This document shows positions 19,551 to 27,528 of a stretch of DNA of 64,000 bases, in pieces (position 1 is the stretch's first letter; each line of letters starts with the position of its first letter). The translations under genes were made by a program, and so were the position numbers. The notes below the pieces were generated by a model. The model searched no databases and was not told where the DNA came from. It was given only the letters and a program-made list of their open reading frames with translations. Origin of the DNA: Reinekea blandensis MED297. GTDB lineage: Bacteria; Pseudomonadota; Gammaproteobacteria; Pseudomonadales; Natronospirillaceae. The stretch is taken from contig NZ_CH724149.1 in NCBI RefSeq assembly GCF_000153185.1, positions 609,661 to 673,660 on the forward strand, in the 5' to 3' direction.

Positions 19551-20165
19551 TCAGCGAGCCTCCTCAACAAGGGACAGTATGTTATCCAGAAGGATGGGTT
19601 GTGCTGCAGCCGTCGGGTGTAATCCATCGGCCTGCATGAGTTCTCGGTTTTCCGCCACACCTTCGAGCATGAACGGCAAAAAGGGCAGGTTATAAGTACT
19701 GGCCAGGTCGCTGTAGATGTTCATGAAGGGTTCGATATAGCGGCGGCCGAGATTCGGTGGCAGACGCATACCAAGCAACACAACCCGAGCCCCCTGGTTC
19801 TGTGCCATTTGGATCATCTGTTCCAGGTTGTCGCGAAGCTGAGTGAGCGGGTAGCCTCTCAGGCCATCATTCGCGCCCAGTTCGAGTATCAGAATATCAG
19901 GCTGGTGCGCTTCCAGCAGTCCGGGTAAGCGATCCAGTCCTCCGCGTGATGTCTCTCCACTGATGCTGCTGTTCACAACCTGCGTCTGAGTGCCCAGCGC
20001 GTCGTCCATTAATGCCACCCAGCCGTCACTGACTTCAATGCCATAACCCGCTGACAGGCTGTCACCGTGAACCAGAATAGTCTCGGCACTCGTAAAGGAA
20101 ACGGAAAGAACCGTGACAACAATGAGTGTGCCCAGATGATGGGCTAAGCGTCGTTTGAACCACAT
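19551..20165 (-). CDS. tesA: Periplasmic lysophospholipase/arylesterase TesA
   Basis: A secreted SGNH hydrolase (thioesterase I/lysophospholipase L1). From the ATG at 20165 the protein is 204 residues, with a signal peptide of about 24 residues (HLGTLIVVTVLSVSFTSAE). The GDSL block VHGDSLSAGYGI carries the catalytic Ser; LELGANDGLRG is block III, and DGLHPTAAAQP carries the Asp and His. An ATG five codons upstream (20180) would overlap the divergent ybbA start, so 20165 is preferred. Divergence from ybbA-ybbP is the same as in E. coli. Confidence 0.92.
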   Translation of the reverse strand: MWFKRRLAHHLGTLIVVTVLSVSFTSAETILVHGDSLSAGYGIEVSDGWVALMDDALGTQTQVVNSSISGETSRGGLDRLPGLLEAHQPDILILELGANDGLRGYPLTQLRDNLEQMIQMAQNQGARVVLLGMRLPPNLGRRYIEPFMNIYSDLASTYNLPFLPFMLEGVAENRELMQADGLHPTAAAQPILLDNILSLVEEAR

Positions 20166-20178
20166 TATAGGATTTCGC

Positions 20179-20874
20179 ATGTCAGAGTATTCACCAGGTC
20201 ATACGTTAATTGAGACACAACAGCTTAAACAGGAAGTCCCTGGTCGTGAAGGTCCGTTGGTCATTCTTGGAGGTATTGACCTTCAGATTTCTGCCGGTGA
20301 AACGGTGGCTATTGTCGGTGCCTCGGGTTCCGGCAAGACGACGTTGCTGGGGATGCTGGCGGGATTGGATACGCCGAGCAGTGGTGCCGTGTTGATCGAT
20401 GGCCTGGATCTCACCACCATGAATGAAGAGCGACGCGCGTTGGTACGTGGTGAAAAAGTCGGTTTTGTGTTTCAGAACTTTCAGTTATTACCCAGCTTGA
20501 CCGCGGTTGAAAATGTCATGCTCTCGTTGGAGGTGCGTGGTGAAGCCGATGCGCGCACCAAAGCACTGTCCTGGTTGGGCCGCGTCGGTTTAAACGATCG
20601 GGCAAGCCATTATCCACAGCAACTCAGCGGTGGAGAGCAGCAACGGGTTGCTGTTGCCCGTGCCTTTGCCAGTCAGGCGCCTATTCTGTTTGCCGATGAG
20701 CCGACTGGAAACCTGGATACCGAAACCGGTCGTAAGGTCGCGGATCTGCTTTTTGAACTGAATGAGGCTGAAGGCACGACCCTGGTGCTGGTGACCCACG
20801 ATGACCGGCTGGCGCAACGTTGTCGGAGACAGTTGCGGATGGAGGCGGGTCGGCTCAACGAGGCCAGCGTATGA
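20179..20874 (+). CDS. ybbA: ABC transporter ATP-binding protein (YbbA-like)
   Basis: A LolD/MacB-type ATPase of 231 residues. Walker A is GASGSGKTTLL, the Q-loop follows FVFQNFQLLPSLTAVEN, the signature is LSGGEQQRVAVARAF, and Walker B is PILFADEPTGNLD. ATG at 20179 is only 13 bp from the divergent tesA start. The next gene, a large FtsX-like permease, overlaps its stop by 4 bp (ATGA). The YbbA-YbbP pair is of uncertain substrate; lipids or exported lipoproteins are proposed for related systems. Confidence 0.92.
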   Translation: MSEYSPGHTLIETQQLKQEVPGREGPLVILGGIDLQISAGETVAIVGASGSGKTTLLGMLAGLDTPSSGAVLIDGLDLTTMNEERRALVRGEKVGFVFQNFQLLPSLTAVENVMLSLEVRGEADARTKALSWLGRVGLNDRASHYPQQLSGGEQQRVAVARAFASQAPILFADEPTGNLDTETGRKVADLLFELNEAEGTTLVLVTHDDRLAQRCRRQLRMEAGRLNEASV

Positions 20875-23366
20875 ACCGTCAACGATCTGTTTTTGCGCTG
20901 GCGTTGCGACTGCTTTGGCGCGATACCCGAGCCGGAGAGCTGAATATTCTGATCGTTGCGCTGCTGGTGGCGGTGACAACGGTCACCGGAATCGGACTGT
21001 TTTCGGACCGCATCCAGGGGTCGATTCTCGACGAAGCGGGCAGTTTACTGGCTGCCGATGCGCGCATTTCCGGGTCGCGGGAAATCCCTCGCGATTGGGT
21101 ACTCATGGCACAGGATATGGGCCTTGAAACGGCGGAAATCCTCAGTTATCAAGCCATGGCCTTCGGCGACGATGGCATGGCACAGCTGGCCAGTGTTAAA
21201 GCAGTCTCACCGACTTATCCATTGAAAGGGCAGGTGGAAATCGCTCAGGATCTTTTTGTTTCTGGTGCTAAGGTTAGCCATGGCCCTGAACCGGGAGAAG
21301 CCTGGGTCAATGCACGCTTGCTGGCAGCACTGGGGTTGTCTGTTGGGGATACCATTGGCGTAGGCGACGCAGATTTCCCCATTACCGAGGTTCTGGTAGC
21401 GGAACCAGACAGCTCGACCGGCGGGTTGGGTTTCAGTCCCAAGGTGATGATTAACCTGCAGGACGTTGATCAAACCGGTGCTGTTCAGCTGGGTTCACGT
21501 GTGCAGTTTCGCTTGTTGCTCGCTGGCGAGACCGAACCGTTTTACGACGTTTGGAAGCCCATGCAGGGCGAACATCATCGTTGGCGTAATGTCTCAGACG
21601 CCAATGAGCGGGTCACGGAAACCCTTGAACGGGCAGACAGTTTTCTCTTGCTGGCCGGTTCGCTGGGTGTGGTTCTGGCGGGCGTGGCGCTGTCTTTGGC
21701 GTCACGACGTTTTGCACAGCGCCAGCTATCTCATGTGGCTACATTGAAAACCTTGGGCTTAACGCCGTCTCAGATCGGACAGGTTTACAGCGGTAATCTG
21801 TTGATTCTGGGTATTGTTGTCGTTCTGTTTGGTTTGTTGGTTGGATGGGGACTGCATTGGTTGTTTCTCGAAGTTGCCGCCGGTTTGTTACCCCGCGAGC
21901 TGGTGCCGGCAACGGCGAGGCCGGTTCTCGTCGGTGGGTTAACCGGCTTGATCTGTCTGCTTGCCTTTGCGTTACCGCCGGTATGGGTGTTGCGGCACAC
22001 ACCGCCAGCAAGAGTGCTGCGATCGGAGATTGAGGGTGGCACGCTTCAGCGCTGGCAGACGACGGTACTGGGCGCCGTGGCGGTCTTTGGTCTGGTTTAC
22101 TTCTATTCCCGCAGTTTGATGATTACCGGTGTGCTGTTCATGGCTGGCCTGATTGCTGTGTTCGGTGTGACCGTCCTCGCACGACTGTTAATCAGTGTAT
22201 TGCGCTTAATGTCAACGAAGCTGGGGACGACCTGGCGTCTGGGTATCGCCAGCCTGCATCGCCATGCTGCGCAGAATGGCTTTCAGATTATGATTTTCGC
22301 AATGGCGCTGATGCTGTTGTTTTTGTTGACGCTGCTGCGAACCAGTCTGTTGGATGAGTGGCAACAGCAGTTGCCGGAAGGCACCCCAAACCATTTCGCT
22401 TTTAATATTTTTGAACAGGAAAGACCGACGATAGAGGCTTACTTCGCCGAGCATGACATTGAGTCCACGCCATTCTATCCGATGATGCGCGGCCGGCTGG
22501 TCGCGGTGAATGGTGAGTCAATGGATGACCGCTTATCCCGCCTGCAACCGGATGGCGATGATTTTCGACGTGAGCTCAATAACACCTGGAGCCAGACATT
22601 GGCCGATGACAATGAAGTCGTGGCGGGAGAGTGGTTTGACGAAGACGATCAACAGCGTCAGTTGATTTCCATTGAGCAGGATTTTGCCCAGTCACTGGAC
22701 ATCGATATCGGTGATGAGCTGACATTCTCATTTGGTGGACAAGCGGTGTCGGCCCCGGTTGATAACATTCGTACGGTGCAATGGGACAGCCTGTCGCCAA
22801 ACTTCTATATTATTTTCAGTGCGCCGGTATTAAACGGGGCGGGTGCAGCCTATTTGACCAGCTTTTATCTTGAAACGGATGAAAGATTTCATCTGGTAGA
22901 GCTATTGCAGCGACATCCGACCATTACGGTCATTGATGTGGATGTGATTCTGAAACAGGTTCAGAGCATCGTTTCGCAGGTGACACGCGCGATCGAGTTC
23001 ATTTTAGGGCTGGTACTGATTGCGGGCTTGATTGTGCTGGTGGCCAGCGTGCAGGCCACGTTGGACAGTCGATTACAGGAAAGTGCGATTTTGCGGACCC
23101 TGGGCGCCCGTGCGAAGCTGGTGCAGGGGGCTCTGGCCATCGAGTTTATGTCGTTGGGTGGCCTTGCCGGCTTGTTAGCGGCCATTGGCGCAGAGGCCGC
23201 TCTGTTTATGTTGCAAACTCAGTTGTTGAACATGGCATTTCGTCCGGAGTGGTGGCTGTTGGTCGTTGGGCCGGTGCTGGGCGCTGGATTAATTGGCCTG
23301 GTTGGGATGCTATCAACGCGACGCGTGGTCAAGGTGCCACCGTTATTGGTGTTGCGATCACTTTAA
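20871..23366 (+). CDS. ybbP: ABC transporter permease (YbbP-like, FtsX family)
   Basis: An 831-residue inner-membrane permease of the MacB/FtsX superfamily. It has an N-terminal helix (LNILIVALLVAVTTVTGIGL), a large periplasmic domain, and two FtsX modules: near residues 260-350 (VVLAGVALSLASRRFAQRQL, VATLKTLGLTPSQI) and at the C-terminus (SAILRTLGARAKLVQGALA, ending PPLLVLRSL). ATG at 20871 overlaps the ybbA stop and is preferred over upstream in-frame codons. The order tesA/ybbA-ybbP equals E. coli. Confidence 0.9.
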   Translation: MNRQRSVFALALRLLWRDTRAGELNILIVALLVAVTTVTGIGLFSDRIQGSILDEAGSLLAADARISGSREIPRDWVLMAQDMGLETAEILSYQAMAFGDDGMAQLASVKAVSPTYPLKGQVEIAQDLFVSGAKVSHGPEPGEAWVNARLLAALGLSVGDTIGVGDADFPITEVLVAEPDSSTGGLGFSPKVMINLQDVDQTGAVQLGSRVQFRLLLAGETEPFYDVWKPMQGEHHRWRNVSDANERVTETLERADSFLLLAGSLGVVLAGVALSLASRRFAQRQLSHVATLKTLGLTPSQIGQVYSGNLLILGIVVVLFGLLVGWGLHWLFLEVAAGLLPRELVPATARPVLVGGLTGLICLLAFALPPVWVLRHTPPARVLRSEIEGGTLQRWQTTVLGAVAVFGLVYFYSRSLMITGVLFMAGLIAVFGVTVLARLLISVLRLMSTKLGTTWRLGIASLHRHAAQNGFQIMIFAMALMLLFLLTLLRTSLLDEWQQQLPEGTPNHFAFNIFEQERPTIEAYFAEHDIESTPFYPMMRGRLVAVNGESMDDRLSRLQPDGDDFRRELNNTWSQTLADDNEVVAGEWFDEDDQQRQLISIEQDFAQSLDIDIGDELTFSFGGQAVSAPVDNIRTVQWDSLSPNFYIIFSAPVLNGAGAAYLTSFYLETDERFHLVELLQRHPTITVIDVDVILKQVQSIVSQVTRAIEFILGLVLIAGLIVLVASVQATLDSRLQESAILRTLGARAKLVQGALAIEFMSLGGLAGLLAAIGAEAALFMLQTQLLNMAFRPEWWLLVVGPVLGAGLIGLVGMLSTRRVVKVPPLLVLRSL

Positions 23367-23408
23367 CGGTTGCGATTGGGAAGGCGATTGGCAAAGCCAA
23401 TGTCGGAC

Positions 23409-23445
23409 ATTGAAAAAAGCTATGGTGACCATAGGTTAGCATTGC
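23409..23445 (+). promoter_or_regulatory. Candidate OxyR operator before peroxiredoxin gene
   Basis: Contains CTAT-GGTGACC-ATAG (23420-23434), a perfect dyad with the 7-base spacing of the centre of the OxyR site (ATAG-N7-CTAT-N7-ATAG-N7-CTAT). The left outer element ATTG matches three of four; the right outer one (TTGC) fits poorly. It lies 114 bp before the start of a peroxide-reducing enzyme, which fits OxyR control. Three of four elements only, so moderate confidence. Confidence 0.5.
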
Positions 23446-23558
23446 GCGTAATCTGGTCTTAAATGGGCTAGAGTCTCGCAGTTATTCATGGAACTGTTGA
23501 CGGGTATGGCGTCTTCGGTTCAGGCTCTCATCAACATTGACAACAAACGGAGATACAC

Positions 23559-24182
23559 ATGAGCGTTTTATTGGGACGTAAGGCACCGGATTTCACTGCA
23601 CCAGCGGTATTGGGTGATGGTCAGATCGTTGACGAATTTAATTTTGCCGACACCATTAAGGACAAATATGCCCTGGTGTTCTTCTATCCACTGGACTTCA
23701 CCTTCGTGTGTCGTTCTGAGTTGATCGCACTGGATCACCGTGTTGATCGCCTGAAAGAGCTGGGTGTTGAAGTCATCGCGGTTTCTGTCGATTCACATTT
23801 CACGCACAATGCATGGCGTAACACAGCGGTCAACAAAGGCGGTATCGGTGAAGTGAAGTACACCATGGTAGGTGATATGAACCACGACATCTGTAAAGCC
23901 TTTGGTGTTGAGTCTATTGGTGGCGACAGCTACTACCCAGCAGGCGTTGCGTTCCGTGCATCTTTTGTAATCGATAAATCCGGCGTTGTTCGTGCTCAGC
24001 ACATGAATGATGAGCCGATTGGCCGTAACATCGACGAACTGGTCCGTGTTGTTGAAGCGTTGCAGTTCTTTGAAGAAAACGGACATGTATGCCCAGCGGG
24101 TTGGCAGAAAGGCGACGCTGGTATGGTAAACACCCCTGATGGCGTTGCAGAGTACCTGGCTGGTAACTCTGAAAAGCTTTAA
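23559..24182 (+). CDS. 2-Cys peroxiredoxin (AhpC/Prx1 family)
   Basis: Reduces hydrogen peroxide and organic peroxides with a peroxidatic Cys. The 207 residues show FFYPLDFTFVC (peroxidatic Cys52), DSHFTHNAWRN, a long GGDSYYPAGVAFRASFVID region and the resolving Cys in HVCPAGWQKGDAGM. It resembles the AhpC-like peroxiredoxin C of Pseudomonas. Two oddities: the residue after the peroxidatic Cys is Arg instead of the usual Pro, and the GGDSYYPAG segment is longer than in relatives I know. Single gene, no ahpF nearby. A candidate OxyR site lies upstream and an intrinsic terminator follows. Confidence 0.9.
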   Translation: MSVLLGRKAPDFTAPAVLGDGQIVDEFNFADTIKDKYALVFFYPLDFTFVCRSELIALDHRVDRLKELGVEVIAVSVDSHFTHNAWRNTAVNKGGIGEVKYTMVGDMNHDICKAFGVESIGGDSYYPAGVAFRASFVIDKSGVVRAQHMNDEPIGRNIDELVRVVEALQFFEENGHVCPAGWQKGDAGMVNTPDGVAEYLAGNSEKL

Positions 24183-24201
24183 TTAAAGCCATCGATATTC
24201 A

Positions 24202-24225
24202 AAGCCCGCAATCGCGGGCTTTTTT
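24202..24225 (+). terminator. Intrinsic terminator after peroxiredoxin gene
   Basis: AAGCCCGC-AATC-GCGGGCTT hairpin followed by T6, 20 bp past the stop codon. Confidence 0.93.
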
Positions 24226-24253
24226 GTGTCTGCTGAAAGGCAAAACCGGAGTT

Positions 24254-24571
24254 TTATTTTGGAATAACGATCTGATCGTCTTCAATCACATGCTCGACCG
24301 GCGTCAGGTAATCGCCCTGGCAGGGACCGGACAAGCAATGGCCATCTTCAATGTTGAACAGAGCGCCATGCGTCGAACATTGAATCAACTGGCCTTCTGA
24401 GTCGAGAAACTCATCTGGCTGAAACTCAAGATTGACGCCCAAATGCGGACATTCGTTCTTGTAGACAAAGATCTGACCGTCATATTTGACGGCAAAAACG
24501 GGTCCGACATGGCTGGCGAAGCCTTTGGAGGTACTGTCTTCCAAATCATGAATACTGCAAAGAACGGTCAT
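24254..24571 (-). CDS. Rieske 2Fe-2S protein
   Basis: A 105-residue stand-alone Rieske ferredoxin of the NirD-like type. The cluster ligands are visible as CPHLGVNLEF (C-x-H) and CSTHGALF (C-x2-H), about 20 residues apart, followed by GHCLSGPCQGD. No partner oxygenase lies nearby; upstream on the same strand is nothing closer than the peroxiredoxin, and downstream is the cyclase-like membrane gene going the same direction only after its own end. It probably acts as a small electron carrier; partner unknown. Confidence 0.87.
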   Translation of the reverse strand: MTVLCSIHDLEDSTSKGFASHVGPVFAVKYDGQIFVYKNECPHLGVNLEFQPDEFLDSEGQLIQCSTHGALFNIEDGHCLSGPCQGDYLTPVEHVIEDDQIVIPK

Positions 24572-24595
24572 CGGTACTCCTTCGAATAGTCGGGG

Positions 24596-25912
24596 TTAAG
24601 CGGCGTCAATCAGAGTTCTGGCCTGTATGGCCAGCAGGTCGTCCCGGTCGTTAATTCGGTCTAACTCCCAGACTTCAAGCCGGTCACCGTCTGGCAGAGT
24701 AATATCGCGCAACAGTGACGCTTCGATCTGCTGATTCACATCTTCAAACTGCAGGATGGGTTCAGCCAGCAGGATCTGTTCGACAGGTAACTGAGTTTTC
24801 AGGTGTGAGAGCCAATCTGCCGCATCGCCAGTCACCAAGGGCAGTGGTATGCCATGTTTTCGCGTTTTGCTGACAAACGCCGGACCGGCGCTGACGGCGA
24901 TACCAAACCTTGGTGACAGTCGTTGGTTGCGCTCAGCCATTTCAGCCAGGGCCAGATGAATCACGCGGGCCGCACACAAAGCGTTAAAGGCAAAGGAGTC
25001 ATCTTCTCTGAGTCCAAACGCCAATGAGAAGCCATCGGGCAGCAGAATCCCTGAATACAGCTCGCCGACACGAATCATCAGGGACTCATAGTCGTTCCAC
25101 AGCATCTGCAGCTCATTCGCTGGATAGGTTCGGATTAAACTGTCCCAGTTTTGACATTGGATGGAGACCAGTGCGACATCCCGGTAGTCCCCATCGGAGA
25201 CCATTTCGATCTGTTCGAGCAGGCGCTCGGTATCGTCGGACAACGCATTCTGCTGCAGATGCCGAATCAGTTGACCGTGTTGATTGATTGGCCCGCTGAG
25301 TAAAGACAGGAGCTGTTCCAGCTGTTGCTCTGGAGTGCCATCTAATTGTGCATAGATGTTTGGCAGTTGTTCTTCCAGTTGTTGTGAGACTCCCTGCCAG
25401 CGTTTCTGATGGTGTTGCGTTCTCAGATAGATGAAAGCCGCCAGAGCGGCCAGGCCGATCATGTCAAATAAAATCCATGAGGCGAGAGCCTGTGATCGCC
25501 ATTGACCAAGCCTGCTTTCTCTCAGTTCAACCTCCGCATATCCAAGTAAGGCATTACTGAAATGAATCGGGTGCTGATACAGGCGCCCCTGGTTTTGCGG
25601 TGAGTTTTTGGTTCGGGATGTCAGTGCCATGCCGCCGGCTTCTTCAGACAGTACACGTGTGATCAGAACGTCGGTCTGATCAGCATAGCGATTCAGCAAG
25701 TTGCTGATAGCGGCCCGGTCGGCGTCGTACAAGCCGGTTGTGGCTTCAAAGGCCAGACTGCGGGCCAGGCTCGTTCCCAACTGATCGGTAGCGGCATTCA
25801 GATTGTCATAACCAGGCAAGTACCAGAAGAAGTACAGCAGTAGGTTGAGTGTGAACAGCATGCCGAGCGCGATGGCTGTCAGGGGCTGAAGGATCCATTT
25901 GAGATTATGCAT
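24596..25912 (-). CDS. AhpA/YtjB-like membrane protein with cyclase-like domain
   Basis: A 438-residue protein with a helix at residues 10-32, a periplasmic domain of about 110 residues and a second helix near 143-163. A helical linker follows, and then a C-terminal part that looks like a class III nucleotide cyclase fold: VALVSIQCQNWDSL, LPDGFSLAFG, AARVIHLALAEMAERN and FGIAVSAGPAFV. The usual catalytic Asp pair and transition-state residues are not evident, so it may be inactive or a ligand sensor. Position beside serB matches the Smp/YtjB (AhpA) gene of E. coli and Pseudomonas. No function has been shown for this architecture that I can cite. Confidence 0.6.
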   Translation of the reverse strand: MHNLKWILQPLTAIALGMLFTLNLLLYFFWYLPGYDNLNAATDQLGTSLARSLAFEATTGLYDADRAAISNLLNRYADQTDVLITRVLSEEAGGMALTSRTKNSPQNQGRLYQHPIHFSNALLGYAEVELRESRLGQWRSQALASWILFDMIGLAALAAFIYLRTQHHQKRWQGVSQQLEEQLPNIYAQLDGTPEQQLEQLLSLLSGPINQHGQLIRHLQQNALSDDTERLLEQIEMVSDGDYRDVALVSIQCQNWDSLIRTYPANELQMLWNDYESLMIRVGELYSGILLPDGFSLAFGLREDDSFAFNALCAARVIHLALAEMAERNQRLSPRFGIAVSAGPAFVSKTRKHGIPLPLVTGDAADWLSHLKTQLPVEQILLAEPILQFEDVNQQIEASLLRDITLPDGDRLEVWELDRINDRDDLLAIQARTLIDAA

Positions 25913-26083
25913 GGTGCTGGAATAAAAATACTCAGTCTATACAATGGTGTCCGACCGATTTCCGGTGCGGTCTGATGTCCCATACTAAAGCCCTTGCAGC
26001 CAAAAATCATCGCCGGGTGATCAAACAGATGCAAAGAATGTACAGGGCGGTTGAATATTAATCAGTTAACGTGAGGTGCGTGC

Positions 26084-26263
26084 ATGAGCGATGCAGTGAA
26101 ACAATTAGAAGAACAGTTAGAAGCGTTGAAGCAGGGCTTGGTTAAAATGAGTCCCCGGGACCGTGTACGTGCGCTGTCGACTCATGAAACCGACGATCTG
26201 ATTCTGGAGCTTCAGGATCTGGCCGAAGACGCGCTTAAGTCTGTAAGCCGTCTGAAAAGCTGA
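26084..26263 (+). CDS. Small coiled-coil protein, 59 residues
   Basis: An open frame of 59 codons with GAGG eight bases before its ATG. It starts MSDAVKQLEEQLEALKQGLV, a heptad-rich amphipathic helix, then MSPRDRVRALSTHETDDLIL and a second helix to the end (LKSVSRLKS). Highly charged, soluble, no Cys. It fills the gap between the divergent cyclase-like gene and serB and ends 17 bp before the serB start, so it is probably co-transcribed with serB. I do not recognise the family. Codon usage is like its neighbours. Confidence 0.7.
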   Translation: MSDAVKQLEEQLEALKQGLVKMSPRDRVRALSTHETDDLILELQDLAEDALKSVSRLKS

Positions 26264-26280
26264 CCTTTGCGGAGACGTCC

Positions 26281-27492
26281 TTGAGCACCATTCTAATGTT
26301 AAAAGTCAGCGGTCAAGACCAGGTTGGTTTGACCGCGGCTTTAAGCCAGATTCTTGCCGATGCCCAGGTTACCTTGTTGGATATTGGGCAGTCTGTTATT
26401 CATGATCAGGTGTCGCTGGGTATGCTGGTTCAATTACCAGAGTCAGCCGATCATGCGACGATGATGAAAGAGTTGTTGTATCAGGCACACGAGCGCGATA
26501 TTCAAATACGATTCTCTCCGGTGACCGACAGTGCCTATGAAGAGTGGGTTCAGCAGCAGGGGAAAGACCGGTTTGTGTTAACCATTCTGGCGCGGCGGGT
26601 GACGGCAGAGCATCTGGCGCACATCTCCAGAGCGGTGTCTGAGCAGGGTCTGAACATCAAAGATATTTCCCGTCTGACTGGCCGGGTATCACGCGAATCT
26701 CAGGCAAAGTCTGACAAAGCCTGCATAGAGCTGACGCTGCAAGGTCAGCCCGTCAGTCTGGAATCTCTGCGTAAACAATTTTTACAGATCAGTGCCGATT
26801 TGAACGTTGATGTGGCGTTTCAAGTCGACAGTGTCTATCGGCGAAACCGTCGCCTTGTTTGTTTTGATATGGATTCGACGCTGATTGAAGCCGAAGTCAT
26901 TGATGAACTCGCCGCCGCTGCCGGGGTTGGAGCTCAGGTCGCTGAAATTACCGAACGGGCCATGCAGGGCGAACTGGATTTTCAACAGAGCTTCCGGGAG
27001 CGTATGGCGTTATTAAAAGGCTTGGATGAGTCGGTCCTGCGCGGCATAGCAGAGCGGTTGCCGATCACGGAAGGTGCCGAGCGTCTCATGACGACACTGA
27101 GAGCTTACGGGTATAAGACCGCTATCTTGTCGGGTGGCTTTACTTATTTTGGTGAGTACCTTCAGAAGAAGCTGGGTATCGACTTTGTATTTGCCAACCA
27201 TTTGGACATTGTTGACGGAAAGGTCAGTGGTGAGGTGAAGGGCGATATCGTCGATGGTCAGAAAAAGGCCGCGTTGCTAAAGCAGTTGGCGGAGCAGGAA
27301 GGCATTCAACTTGAGCAGACCATTGCTGTTGGTGATGGCGCAAATGACCTGCCGATGTTAAGCGAAGCCGGGCTGGGTATCGCGTTTCGTGCCAAGCCTA
27401 TCGTTAAGGAAAGCGCGCGCCATTCGATTTCGACACTGGGATTGGATGCTGTGCTGTACTTTCTGGGCTTTCGGGACCAGGAAATACACTGA
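26281..27492 (+). CDS. serB: Phosphoserine phosphatase
   Basis: Last step of serine synthesis: phosphoserine to serine. The 403-residue form, longer than the E. coli enzyme, has two N-terminal ACT-like regulatory domains (residues about 1-85 and 95-175) and a HAD phosphatase domain. HAD motifs: CFDMDSTLIEAEVIDELA with the nucleophile Asp, AILSGGFTYF and AVGDGANDLPML. TTG start at 26281 follows GGAGAC. It is adjacent to fimX, as in Pseudomonas (serB/fimX neighbourhood), and faces it tail to tail. Confidence 0.95.
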   Translation: MSTILMLKVSGQDQVGLTAALSQILADAQVTLLDIGQSVIHDQVSLGMLVQLPESADHATMMKELLYQAHERDIQIRFSPVTDSAYEEWVQQQGKDRFVLTILARRVTAEHLAHISRAVSEQGLNIKDISRLTGRVSRESQAKSDKACIELTLQGQPVSLESLRKQFLQISADLNVDVAFQVDSVYRRNRRLVCFDMDSTLIEAEVIDELAAAAGVGAQVAEITERAMQGELDFQQSFRERMALLKGLDESVLRGIAERLPITEGAERLMTTLRAYGYKTAILSGGFTYFGEYLQKKLGIDFVFANHLDIVDGKVSGEVKGDIVDGQKKAALLKQLAEQEGIQLEQTIAVGDGANDLPMLSEAGLGIAFRAKPIVKESARHSISTLGLDAVLYFLGFRDQEIH

Positions 27493-27528
27493 CCCTTTAG
27501 ATAATCTTAATCGGTCTACCAGGCGGTA

